From Tropicimonas aquimaris (GTDB lineage Bacteria > Pseudomonadota > Alphaproteobacteria > Rhodobacterales > Rhodobacteraceae): a stretch of 64,000 nucleotides of DNA. Positions 7,152 to 15,361 of the stretch are shown here, piece after piece. Both the position numbers and the translations under genes were made by a program. The notes below the pieces were generated by a model that was not told where the DNA came from, did not search any database, and worked only from the letters and a program-made list of their open reading frames with translations. How positions within the stretch are numbered: position 1 is the stretch's first letter; every line of letters begins with the position of its first letter. The stretch lies in contig NZ_JBHTJT010000012.1 in the NCBI RefSeq assembly GCF_042676185.1, forward strand, positions 1 through 64,000, in the 5' to 3' direction.

Positions 7152-8813
7152 GTGAACAAGCTGATTTTTTCGTTATGCGCCACCGTATTGCTCGCCGCAG
7201 TGCCTGCAAAGGCACAAGACACCTATGACCTCGTCATTCTAAACGGGCGGGTCATGGATCCGGAGACCATGCTCGATGCCACGCTGAATGTGGGTATCCG
7301 GGACGGGCGGATTGCAATCATCACGCCCGGTGACATCAGCGGAGACCAGACGATTGACGCCACCGACCATGTGGTCACCGCAGGTTTCATCGACACGCAC
7401 TTCCACGCACTTGACGGCCTATCACTGAAGCTGGCCGCGCTTGATGGCGTAACCACCGGCATGGACCTGGAAGTCGGTGCGATAGGGGTGGATGCATGGT
7501 ATGCGGCAAAGCAGGGCGCCTGGCCGCTCAACTATGGCACGAGCATCAGCCACGAAGGCGTGCGGATAAAGGTGCATGACCCTGAAGTTGAACTACCAGA
7601 GTGGGCCGATACTCCGGGCCTGGTCGGAAAGGCCCGGGCCGACGGTTGTGCTGACGGTGTCTGCGGCTGGTCGGACACGCGTAGCGATATTGATCATCTG
7701 AACCAGATACTTGCCCTGATGGACGAGGGCTATAAGCAAGGTGCGCTTGGTTTCGCGTCCACTGTTGGATACATGACCGGCGGCGTAACGACATTCGAGA
7801 TGTACAAGGCCCAGGAACTCGCTGCCCGCTATGGTCGCGTGTCGGCTGCCCATGTGCGGTTTCACGGCAACAAGGTCACTCCGGAAGCCCCACTTGGCAC
7901 CTCTGAGATTCTGGCCAATGCCCTTGCACTCGATGCCCCCCTGCTCGTGATGCACAACAATGACTATGGCTGGTGGGAGAACGAGGAGAAACTGCAGAAG
8001 GCAAGGGACGAGGGCTACAATGTGTGGTCCGAGTATTATCCTTACACTGCGGGATCAACGAGCATCTCGGCAGAGTTCTTCAATCCGGAAGTCTTTAAGG
8101 GCGTGTTCGGTCTCGAATACAAGGACACCATGTATGACCCGATTGCCGACAAGTTCCTGAGCGAAGACGAATGGAAGAAAACTCGCGCGGAAGATCCGAG
8201 CCGCATTGTCGTGGTCTTCAACCCGGACCGGGAAAAATGGCTGCCGTACTGGCTCCGGATGCCGCACATGACGGTCGCCTCGGATGCCATCTATTCGGGC
8301 AAGGGCGTGGATTCCTGGGATTTGCCGTTCTCAGACTATCTGGGTCATCCAAGAACTGCGGGTTCCAGGGCAACGGTGCTGCGCCTCGGCCGCGAGCAAG
8401 GCGTGCCTCTGATGTTCACGCTGGCCCAGTTGAGCTACTGGGCGGCCAAGCATCTGGGAGATACCGGCATCGTGGCCATGCAGGAACGCGGACGCATGCA
8501 GGAGGGCATGGTTGCTGACATCGCGATCTTCAACCCTGCAACGGTTACCGACAACGCCACGTACAAGTTCGGCGAACATGGATTGCCAAGTTCCGGAATT
8601 CCCTACGTGATCGTCAACGGTCAACTGGTAGTCAACGAGTCCGAGTTTCAGAAGGTCTGGGCCGGCCAACCGATCCGCTTTCCGGTCCGGGAAACAGGTG
8701 AGTTCAAGCCCGTGACCGAACAGGACTGGGTCCAGCAGTTTTCCATTTCCACGATCACCATAGATGATTCCGGTGCCAAGCCGGTGGGCGGATCCGCGGA
8801 GGCAAAACAGTGA
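7152..8813 (+). CDS. Exported D-aminoacylase-like amidohydrolase
   Basis: About 553 residues from the GTG at 7152, chosen because it opens a clean Sec signal (VNKLIFSLCATVLLAAVPAK, then AQ); the frame is open to 7065 but those codons lie in the repeated spacer. Features are DTHFHAL (His83, His85), GVTTGMDLEVG, LLVMHNND, a long C-terminal region with DYLGHPRTAGSRATVLRL, and a final beta-sandwich strand (VADIAIFNP...YVIVNGQLVVNE). This is the pattern of the N-acyl-D-amino-acid deacylase/D-glutamate deacylase branch of amidohydrolases. With the two preceding enzymes it suggests stepwise periplasmic breakdown of an amide- or peptide-like substrate. Confidence 0.82.
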   Translation: MNKLIFSLCATVLLAAVPAKAQDTYDLVILNGRVMDPETMLDATLNVGIRDGRIAIITPGDISGDQTIDATDHVVTAGFIDTHFHALDGLSLKLAALDGVTTGMDLEVGAIGVDAWYAAKQGAWPLNYGTSISHEGVRIKVHDPEVELPEWADTPGLVGKARADGCADGVCGWSDTRSDIDHLNQILALMDEGYKQGALGFASTVGYMTGGVTTFEMYKAQELAARYGRVSAAHVRFHGNKVTPEAPLGTSEILANALALDAPLLVMHNNDYGWWENEEKLQKARDEGYNVWSEYYPYTAGSTSISAEFFNPEVFKGVFGLEYKDTMYDPIADKFLSEDEWKKTRAEDPSRIVVVFNPDREKWLPYWLRMPHMTVASDAIYSGKGVDSWDLPFSDYLGHPRTAGSRATVLRLGREQGVPLMFTLAQLSYWAAKHLGDTGIVAMQERGRMQEGMVADIAIFNPATVTDNATYKFGEHGLPSSGIPYVIVNGQLVVNESEFQKVWAGQPIRFPVRETGEFKPVTEQDWVQQFSISTITIDDSGAKPVGGSAEAKQ

Positions 8814-9175
8814 CGAGGGAGCCCCTCAACATCGGGGAGGGTGGTTCCGCCACCCGACCCCGATGGACGGGATTTCGGCTGGCCCTTCTGGCGTTCCCGC
8901 TGGGACTCGGGCTGATGCCGGGTTCGGTTGGTGCCGAAACGAATCCGCAAGTGGGCCCGGTTGCCAAGCATGTGGAGGCTTCTACCGCGTTGTCGGAGTT
9001 TGTCGCGGACGCCGCCATTGATATTGGACAGATCAGTGCGGAGCTCGGTGGCAGCGATGCCAGCATGCCCGGCTCCCTCACAGAAGCCGTGTTCTGTTCG
9101 ACCCACCAGGTGTACGAGATACGTTCGAACGCCGGGCAAAATGCCGTGTATGATCCTTTGGGATTTAACAAATGA
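8810..9175 (+). CDS. Small hypothetical exported protein (121 aa)
   Basis: The GTG start overlaps the stop of the preceding amidohydrolase (GTGA), which suggests translational coupling. After a polar N-terminus there is a hydrophobic segment (FRLALLAFPLGLGLMPGSVGA) ending in a plausible signal-peptidase site, then about 80 residues of no recognised family, with a Glu/Ala-rich predicted helix. If real, it is a small periplasmic partner of the hydrolases. No homologue is known to me, and a chance frame is possible. Confidence 0.42.
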   Translation: MTREPLNIGEGGSATRPRWTGFRLALLAFPLGLGLMPGSVGAETNPQVGPVAKHVEASTALSEFVADAAIDIGQISAELGGSDASMPGSLTEAVFCSTHQVYEIRSNAGQNAVYDPLGFNK

Positions 9176-9288
9176 ACCCGTGCTGCGACAGTGCCACGCG
9201 TTTCCACCCCACATACTGCAAGCCTGCCAGACAATCCGGTCAACTAGCATGAAGAACACCGTGTATCGAACTGTTTTGAACGCTCTGC

Positions 9289-10008
9289 GTGTCTGGGGCT
9301 TCTGGGTCATGTCGAGTCCCGGGCTCGCCCTTGCGGATTGAACGGCTTGTCTACCGATGGCCGGGCGCGGAGCGCAACACGCTGGAGATTGGCGCGCTGT
9401 CTCTGGCGTCCGGCGAGAGCCTGTTCCTGTATGGACCGAGCGGGTGCGGAAAATCGACCTTGCTGTCCGCGATCGCGGGGGTGGTCGATGTGCCGAAGGG
9501 GGCCATCCGCGTCGCGGATCAGGATCTTGGCGCCCTGCGCGGTGGTGCGCGGGACCGGTTCCGGGTGGATCACATCGGCATGATCTTTCAGGTGTTCAAT
9601 CTCGTTCCGTGGCTGAGTGCGCTCGAGAACGTCCTTCTGCCCTGCACATTCTCGCAGCGTCGCCGCGCGCGTGCGGGCGAGGATCCTGCGGGGACGGCCC
9701 GCCGACTGCTTGACGAATTGGGTCTGTCCGATCCGTCGTTGGCATCCAAACCGGCCAGCGAGCTCAGCGTGGGCCAGCAACAACGGGTTGCCGCCGCGCG
9801 TGCGCTGATTGGCAAGCCGGACCTGATCCTGGCAGACGAGCCGACCTCGGCGCTCGATGAGGCGGCCAAGGCGGCCTTCGTCGAGTTGTTGGCAAGGGAA
9901 TGCGCCGAAGCGGGCAGCGCGCTGCTGTTCGTCAGTCACGACCGCAGCCTGGAGCGTCATTTCGACCGCGGTGTCGACTTCCTCACCCTGAACGGGTGTG
10001 CCGCCTGA
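9289..10008 (+). CDS. ABC transporter ATP-binding protein (LolD/MacB-like)
   Basis: About 239 residues if started at the GTG at 9289; a TTG at 9331, which begins LRIERLVYRWPG, gives the usual N-terminus and may be the true start. Walker A is GPSGCGKST, the Q-loop is IFQVFNL, the signature is LSVGQQQR, Walker B is LILADEP and the H-loop is VSHD. Its stop overlaps the start of the FtsX-like permease gene (TGATG), so it is the ATPase of that permease. The region just upstream (9249-9341) encodes a 30-residue signal-peptide-like frame that overlaps this gene's start. Confidence 0.88.
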   Translation: MSGASGSCRVPGSPLRIERLVYRWPGAERNTLEIGALSLASGESLFLYGPSGCGKSTLLSAIAGVVDVPKGAIRVADQDLGALRGGARDRFRVDHIGMIFQVFNLVPWLSALENVLLPCTFSQRRRARAGEDPAGTARRLLDELGLSDPSLASKPASELSVGQQQRVAAARALIGKPDLILADEPTSALDEAAKAAFVELLARECAEAGSALLFVSHDRSLERHFDRGVDFLTLNGCAA

Positions 10009-11348
10009 TGCTGGGGTTCAGCCTGCGCAGCTTGTGGAACCGCCGGTTCGTCGCCGGGCTGACCGTGCTGGCCATCAGCCTCAGCGTCGCGCTGATCCTC
10101 GGGGTCGAGCGGCTCCGGGACGGCGCGCGCGACAGCTTCGCGAACTCCGCCTCGGGGATCGACCTGATCGTGGCGCCGCGCGGCAATTCCGTCCAGATCC
10201 TGATGGCCACGGTGTTTGGCGTCGGCGGTACCGGGACCGGCATGACCTGGGAGAGCTTCGAGTGGCTGGAAAATCGGCCCGAGGTGGCGTGGGCCGTGCC
10301 GATCCAGATGGGCGACAATCATCGCGGCTATCCGGTGATCGGGACGGATGCATCGTATTTCGAGCATTTCCGGCACTCCGGCGGTCAGCCGCTCTCCCTG
10401 GCGGCTGGCACGTTCTATACCGGCGATGGGGCAGACGCCGCCGTGATCGGGGCCGACGTCGCGGCGCGGTTCGGCTATGCGCCCGGTGCGGTGATCGTCA
10501 ACGCCCATGGCTCAGGAGAGGTCTCGTTCGACCTCCACGACGACGCGCCGTTCACCATTTCGGGCGTGCTCGCGCCGACCGGTACCGCCGTCGACCGAAT
10601 GGTCTTCGTCACGCTCGAAGGCTTCGACACCCTGCATGCGCAGGAAGACGCGCCGCTGGCCGACCCCCTCGACCCGGCCGCGATGCCCGCCGACGGTCAT
10701 GGTGAGGATGACCCACACGACGACCATGACGCGCATGACGACCACGAAGATCATGGCGACCATGAAGGCACGGAGGTCGGACACGGACACAAACCGGACC
10801 GGATCAATGCCGTCTATGTTGGGCTGATCGATCGGACCAGTGTCCTCAGTCTGCAGCGGGCCGTCAACGAACGCCCCTCTGACGCGTTGAGCGCCGTCCT
10901 CCCGGCGGTCGCGCTCGCCGAGCTCTGGGGGATCACCGGGACAGCGGAGCGCGCGATGCGACTGATGGCTTGGGCCGTGGCTTTGGCAGGAATGATCGGC
11001 ATGGTGGTCATGCTCTCTGCGACCCTCGACACCCGCCGCCGCGAATTCGCGATCCTGCGGTCTGTCGGCGCCACGCCCAGCCGCATCTTTGCGCTGATCG
11101 TCACGGAAGCAGCCGTCCTCACCGCCGCGGGGCTGGTGCTGGGCCTTGTTCTGCTCACGGTGGCCACGGTCGTGACCGACCCGATCCTGTCCGCCCGTTT
11201 CGGTCTGCGATTGGGATTGAATGTCTTCGGCGCGCGCGAACTGGCCACCCTTTTCGTCATCTTTTGCGCGGGGCTTCTTGCCTCGCTTATCCCGGCAGTC
11301 CGGGTCTATCGCATGACGCTGGCCGACGGGCTGTCGGTTCGGCTATGA
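10008..11348 (+). CDS. FtsX-like ABC permease with His/Asp-rich periplasmic loop
   Basis: 446 residues from the ATG at 10008 overlapping the ATPase stop. The layout is one N-terminal membrane helix (about 14-33), a large periplasmic domain, and three C-terminal helices near 320-440 with the FtsX phrase ILRSVGATPSRIFALIVTEA. This is the MacB/LolE-type mechanotransmission fold, which usually moves or releases periplasmic substrates rather than importing them. Residues 229-262 form a metal-binding-like segment with nine His and many Asp/Glu (GEDDPHDDHDAHDDHEDHGD at its centre). Together with the downstream DUF3299 gene this points to zinc, copper or nickel handling or sensing; that is inference. 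Confidence 0.85.
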   Translation: MLGFSLRSLWNRRFVAGLTVLAISLSVALILGVERLRDGARDSFANSASGIDLIVAPRGNSVQILMATVFGVGGTGTGMTWESFEWLENRPEVAWAVPIQMGDNHRGYPVIGTDASYFEHFRHSGGQPLSLAAGTFYTGDGADAAVIGADVAARFGYAPGAVIVNAHGSGEVSFDLHDDAPFTISGVLAPTGTAVDRMVFVTLEGFDTLHAQEDAPLADPLDPAAMPADGHGEDDPHDDHDAHDDHEDHGDHEGTEVGHGHKPDRINAVYVGLIDRTSVLSLQRAVNERPSDALSAVLPAVALAELWGITGTAERAMRLMAWAVALAGMIGMVVMLSATLDTRRREFAILRSVGATPSRIFALIVTEAAVLTAAGLVLGLVLLTVATVVTDPILSARFGLRLGLNVFGARELATLFVIFCAGLLASLIPAVRVYRMTLADGLSVRL

Positions 11349-11369
11349 CAAACCAAAGGGGAAGTCTCC

Positions 11370-12026
11370 ATGCCCATGTTTGCTCGTCTCGTCTTGATGC
11401 TTTGGCTTGCCGTTCCTCCGGGGCTGGCGCAGGCGGCTGACCCTCAGGAGATCTCCTGGGAGACGCTCGCGCCTCCGGCCGCCGTGATCGAGAACCCGTT
11501 CGAGACCATCACCTACGACCAGATGGACACCCTCCGCCAGATCCTGCGGTTCGAGACAGGGGCCGAGCAAAGCGATGACGCAGAGGCGCGCGCCAAGGCG
11601 CAAGCGTTACGCGAACAACTGTCCAAGGACGGCCTCGATGTCGACGGATTGTTCGCTGCGCGTGTGGCGATCATGGAGAAACGTGAAGCGGCAGCCTCAG
11701 CGGTGAACGAGGACATCGTCGGCACGAGTGTCCGCCTACCGGGATATATGCTGCCCTTGAAATTCAAGGATCGAAAGGCGGTTGAGTTCCTTCTCGTGCC
11801 CACCGTCGGCGCCTGCATCCACACCCCACCACCGCCCGCCAACCAGATCGTCCATGTCGTGTATCCCGAGGGCATCGAGGTGGACGTACTTTTCAGGCCC
11901 GTCTGGATCACCGGGACCATGGTCGCCCAGAGTTCGGTTCAGGACGTCGGGTACGTCGATGGACAGGCCCCGGTCTCCGTGAGCTATTCGATGCAGCCGG
12001 TGCTGGTCGAGAAGTATGGCGGGTGA
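11370..12026 (+). CDS. DUF3299-family periplasmic protein
   Basis: 218 residues, Sec signal MPMFARLVLMLWLAVPPGLA cleaved near AQA-ADP, strong AGGGGAAG before the ATG, 21 bp after the permease gene. The C-terminal part has the family's marks: RLPGYMLPLKF, then VEFLLVPTVGACIHTPPPPANQ with a Cys-x-His pair, and a C-terminal PVSVSYSM strand. DUF3299 proteins are exported and their function is not established; the Cys/His site and the His-rich permease next door would suit a metal. From memory, such genes occur near FtsX-type ABC systems, some of them zinc-responsive. Confidence 0.75.
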   Translation: MPMFARLVLMLWLAVPPGLAQAADPQEISWETLAPPAAVIENPFETITYDQMDTLRQILRFETGAEQSDDAEARAKAQALREQLSKDGLDVDGLFAARVAIMEKREAAASAVNEDIVGTSVRLPGYMLPLKFKDRKAVEFLLVPTVGACIHTPPPPANQIVHVVYPEGIEVDVLFRPVWITGTMVAQSSVQDVGYVDGQAPVSVSYSMQPVLVEKYGG

Positions 12027-12693
12027 ACGACGATGCATTGGACAGATCGGTATCTCGGCATGGCGGGTTGTACGTGTCGGCGAAGGCGTCGCGTCCACGA
12101 GACCTCAGATCGAAATGGGTCGGATGCTGCCCACCCAAGAAGGCATCGTGCGGTGCCAGACGAGTGCGTCCGAAACGCCCACTGACTGAGGGCGCGCCCT
12201 ATAAAAACGCATTATTTTAATAGCTTAATGGTCGGAGAGGGCTGGGCTTCAGGCCCGCCTCCTCCGGCAGTCGCCCGCTACACGAAGCATAGAAAAAGGA
12301 TTTCTCGCTCTTGGGGGAGTGGACAGAGTGTCTTTTAGAACCAGCGCTTTAACCTCTGGTTGTGTGTGCTCGGTGTGCAATCCAAGGTGGAGGTCCGCAA
12401 AGCGCATGGAAGCAGACTCCTGCGCAAACGCAGCGAACTCACCCTTTGTCCGCACCTCAGTCGTTGCTCCTGGCCGCGGCGAATGTCTCTTCCCCGCCCT
12501 TCATGAACGATGTTGTGGTGCCACATGGCTTTCGTATCCAGTTCGCCTCGGCCATTGGCCGGGCAATTGGTGAATGGCCGCTTGCGGGGATCATGCCAAA
12601 TCTGGAACGGAATGAAGACGGCACGCTAGCTGCGTTCTACAACGCTGGTTGCGAGCCCCCGCAGCTAAATTTTCTTTTTTGGACAGATGCTTG

Positions 12694-12724
12694 AGCGCCG
12701 CCAGTTTGGCGGCGCTTTGCTTTT
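12694..12724 (+). terminator. Rho-independent terminator-like hairpin
   Basis: A perfect 9-bp stem (AGCGCCGCC / GGCGGCGCT) with an AGTTT loop is followed by TTGCTTTT. It lies about 670 bp after the DUF3299 gene, so it may belong to a lost gene. Confidence 0.6.
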
Positions 12725-12824
12725 GAGCCCGCGCCTGGAGGCATTGTGGAAGCACTGGGACGCAGTTCACATAGTGATAGAATTGCAACTCAGATTGAGG
12801 GGTGTGTCCTAACGTCCAGTGCCA

Positions 12825-12975
12825 TGACGGCGGGAAAGACCCGCCCCTGCGAACTTGGGGGCTGCGGGTGGCGACAGATGCATTCCAGCCAGTTGCGGCC
12901 GGCGACCGATACGACGTCCGATCCGAAATTCATCAACTGAAGTGGTCATCAGGGCTCCTCAGTCAGATTGGGCGG
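12825..12975. repeat. About 150-bp dispersed direct repeat, copy A
   Basis: Nearly identical to 33130-33276 in the same orientation, differing by a few substitutions and a 4-bp indel. Both copies lie in gene-poor DNA; copy B lies close to an IS. No coding potential is convincing. It could be the end of an unrecognised mobile element or a shared fragment of a lost gene. Confidence 0.7.
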
Positions 12976-13127
12976 AAAGGGGAGTTTTGCCGCGCGCTCC
13001 GCAAACGGCGGCGACCCGGATTTTCCTTTTCTGAGCAAGCGGGCTGGTCCAACGGGCACTCGAGAATGCCGACAGCAGGCGCAGCATCCGGCGCCTGCCA
13101 TCTTATCAGTCTACGAAGCAGACGAGC

Positions 13128-13994
13128 TTACTCCGGCATTTCGTCATACTCGATGACGAAGCCCATGTTGTAGCCCGACGGCATTCCCCGCTCGCCGTAC
13201 TGGGAAACCGTGTCCCAGTAATCGCCCCATGTGGGAACCGGCACGTTCAACTCGCCAAAGCCCATGACGTTCTGCTTGCCGGCACCGTTCGGCTGAGTGT
13301 TGTTGCGCGGGTCGCGGTCGATGACGCCATCGTCGAGGTTTTGCGCCCAGTTGGAATAGTCCCACGGCTCTCCGGACAGCCATTGCCATCCGTCGAAGGA
13401 ATCCTCGGTGTCCGAGACACGCACGCCGCCGAGGAACGGGCCAATCTTGATGCGATAATGACTGTCGGGGGTGTAGTCGTCCGGAAACTGCCAGAAGTAC
13501 TTGTCGTCATCCACGAGGCCGAAGACGAACGCGTTCTCCTCCGGGCTCGTCAGCGACGCGAGGTAGCCGCCTTCGCTTTCGGCGAGGATCGCGGCCTGCA
13601 CCCAGCTCACGTTCATGCTCTCGACCAGCACGACTTCGTAATAATGGGTGTCGCCCTCGGGGCGTTCGAAGCTGTGAATCACCTCCCGGGTATAGACAAC
13701 ATCATCCGGCAGCGCGGCGAAGTCGTCGAAGATCGGATAATTGACGGCGAAGGTGGCGGGGCCGACCGTGACCTCTTTCACCGCCACGTCACTCGCAGGG
13801 GGCGGACCGCCCGCGATCTTGCCTTCGCCGGGCTTCAGGCCGCCCTGCGGGAACATGCCGGTCTCGGGCATGTCGCTGAGGTCGTAGAAGCCTTCGGCGG
13901 GGGTGTAATCCTGCGCGGCGGCCTCGAGGGCAACCGTCGCGGAGACGCTGGCGGTGGTGACGGCCAGTGCAATGAGAACCTGTTTGCGGGTCAT
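13128..13994 (-). CDS. Exported protein with C-type-lectin-like domain
   Basis: 288 residues; Sec signal MTRKQVLIALAVTTASVSAT, with cleavage near AAAQD. After a linker (about 30-95) the C-terminal two thirds has the C-type lectin fold pattern: HYYEVVLVESMNVSWVQAAI, then LASLTSPEENAFVF, then WQWLSGEPWDYSNWAQNLDD, and a final strand GYNMGFVIEYD. The loop with WxxxEPWDxxNW is where such domains bind Ca2+ and sugars, so glycan binding is a fair guess. It lies in a minus-strand run with a sulfatase (51 bp upstream) and a ricin-type lectin gene, facing a two-component system. Confidence 0.75.
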   Translation of the reverse strand: MTRKQVLIALAVTTASVSATVALEAAAQDYTPAEGFYDLSDMPETGMFPQGGLKPGEGKIAGGPPPASDVAVKEVTVGPATFAVNYPIFDDFAALPDDVVYTREVIHSFERPEGDTHYYEVVLVESMNVSWVQAAILAESEGGYLASLTSPEENAFVFGLVDDDKYFWQFPDDYTPDSHYRIKIGPFLGGVRVSDTEDSFDGWQWLSGEPWDYSNWAQNLDDGVIDRDPRNNTQPNGAGKQNVMGFGELNVPVPTWGDYWDTVSQYGERGMPSGYNMGFVIEYDEMPE

Positions 13995-14045
13995 CTGGAG
14001 TTTCCTTGATCTGGGGTGTCGAGTGATTGTGTTCAGGGGCGCCGC

Positions 14046-15347
14046 CTACTCGTTGCGGATGCCCTCTGCGCGGGTCTGGAGACGGGCCACGATGGCGGCC
14101 TCGTCCTCCGAGATTCCGTCGGCGAGCAGGTCGATCAGTTCGCGCGGGTCGGCGGCGAGGTCGTAGAGTTCGAACTCGGTATCTTCGACCGAGACCAGCT
14201 TGTAATCGCCCTCGCGGAGCGCCCAGCCAAACACGTCGCTCGGCTTGGCGTCCAACCTGTCCTCCTGGAAGTGCTCGACATAGATGTAGTCGCGCGTGCC
14301 CTCCTCGCCGGCCAGCAGCGCCCGAAAGTCATGGCTGTCGGGCCGGTCCACCTCGATCCCGGCGAAGCCGGTGATTGTGGCGAAGAAATCGGTCGTTCCG
14401 ACAAAGTCGTCGGTCGAACCCGACTCGATGCCGGGGCCGGTGACAACGAAGGGCACATGGGTGCCGCCTTCGTAGATCGTGCCCTTGGCGGAATGCGAAC
14501 CATAGAAGCCGCGCGTGACTTGGTTGGGCGAGCCGTTGTCGCCGATGAACATGACGATCGTGTTATCGCGCGTCTCGGGGTCCATCGTCTCGAGCAGGCG
14601 GCCGATTTCGGTGTCTAGCGCTTCCAGCATCGCCTGGTAGTAGGTGAGCTCGTCAGCCTTGATGGACTCCTCATCAGCGGGCAAGTCTCGGAAGCTGTGC
14701 AGATCCTCCGGCGGCAGGTGGAACGGCGTGTGCGGGGCGTTGTAGGCCAGCCAGAGAAACCACGGGCTGTCCTGCGCCGCGATCCAGTCGAGGGCCTCGT
14801 CGGTGATCGCGGTGGTGGCATATTCCTCGACCGGTACTTCCTCGCCACCGGTCACGGCCGCCCATTCGAAATAGTCGCGCACGCCGCCCTTGAAGACGCC
14901 CCAGTAGTCGGAAACGCCCAGCTCCGACGGGTGGTCCAGCGTCGCGCCGGCCCCTGCGAGGTGCCACTTGCCGAGCAGGTTGGTGGCGTAGTCGCTCCCT
15001 TCCAGCACGTCGAAGAGGCTCTCGGCTTCCGCCGCGAGGCCATTCGAGCCATTGGGCGGGATCGCGGCGCCGACGCCGGTGCGCATTCCGTACTGGCCTG
15101 TCATCATCGTGGCCCGTGTGGGGGAGCATACTGGTGCGGAATAGGCATTCATGAACACCAACCCCTCGCGGCACATCGCCTCGACATTCGGCATCGGCGC
15201 CTGCTGGTCGCCGAGCGAATAGCAGTTGGAAGCGTCCAGCCCCATGTCGTCGGCGATGATGAGCAGGATGTTGGGGTGATCGGCCGCCAGCGCCATCGAC
15301 GGAATGACGGCGAGGCAGGAGGTTGCAAGGAGCGATCGCAGTTTCAT
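14046..15347 (-). CDS. Exported type I sulfatase (formylglycine-dependent)
   Basis: 433 residues from the ATG at 15347, which opens a clear signal peptide (MKLRSLLATSCLAVIPSMAL, cleaved at ALAAD). The N-terminal metal site is LIIADDMGLD. The activation motif APVCSPTRATMMTGQ is Cys-type CxPxR, so the Cys is probably converted to formylglycine before export. Later features are GKWHLAG, MFIGDNGS and a short C-terminal subdomain. Likely role: desulfation of a sulfated sugar or polysaccharide in the periplasm or outside the cell. It is flanked by two carbohydrate-binding-type exported proteins. No formylglycine-generating enzyme is in the window. Confidence 0.87.
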   Translation of the reverse strand: MKLRSLLATSCLAVIPSMALAADHPNILLIIADDMGLDASNCYSLGDQQAPMPNVEAMCREGLVFMNAYSAPVCSPTRATMMTGQYGMRTGVGAAIPPNGSNGLAAEAESLFDVLEGSDYATNLLGKWHLAGAGATLDHPSELGVSDYWGVFKGGVRDYFEWAAVTGGEEVPVEEYATTAITDEALDWIAAQDSPWFLWLAYNAPHTPFHLPPEDLHSFRDLPADEESIKADELTYYQAMLEALDTEIGRLLETMDPETRDNTIVMFIGDNGSPNQVTRGFYGSHSAKGTIYEGGTHVPFVVTGPGIESGSTDDFVGTTDFFATITGFAGIEVDRPDSHDFRALLAGEEGTRDYIYVEHFQEDRLDAKPSDVFGWALREGDYKLVSVEDTEFELYDLAADPRELIDLLADGISEDEAAIVARLQTRAEGIRNE

Positions 15348-15361
15348 TGGGGCCTCCGGTT

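Larger units (their letters stand above)
12027..13127. other. 1.1-kb gene-free stretch with remnants, a terminator and a dispersed repeat
   Basis: No intact gene is recognisable. The plus-strand frame at 12495-12690 contains VVPHGFR, which recalls the HGFR box of tyrosine recombinases, but the flanking residues do not continue the match. A good intrinsic terminator lies at 12694-12724 and a 150-bp dispersed repeat at 12825-12975. The stretch is probably degraded mobile DNA separating two gene clusters. Confidence 0.5.

Noticed and set aside
10692..10794. CATGAC/GACCA-rich DNA as a tandem DNA repeat or CRISPR-like array
   Set aside because: It is the coding sequence of the His/Asp-rich loop in frame with the permease; the repetition comes from the amino-acid composition.
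12495..12690. VVPHGFR motif suggesting a tyrosine recombinase remnant
   Set aside because: Only the HGFR tetrad matches; neighbouring residues in all three frames fail to continue the integrase pattern, so it is probably chance.
13128..13994. C-type-lectin-like protein as a formylglycine-generating enzyme for the adjacent sulfatase
   Set aside because: The fold family is related, but the conserved Cys pair and core motifs of FGE-sulfatase proteins are absent and the protein is exported.
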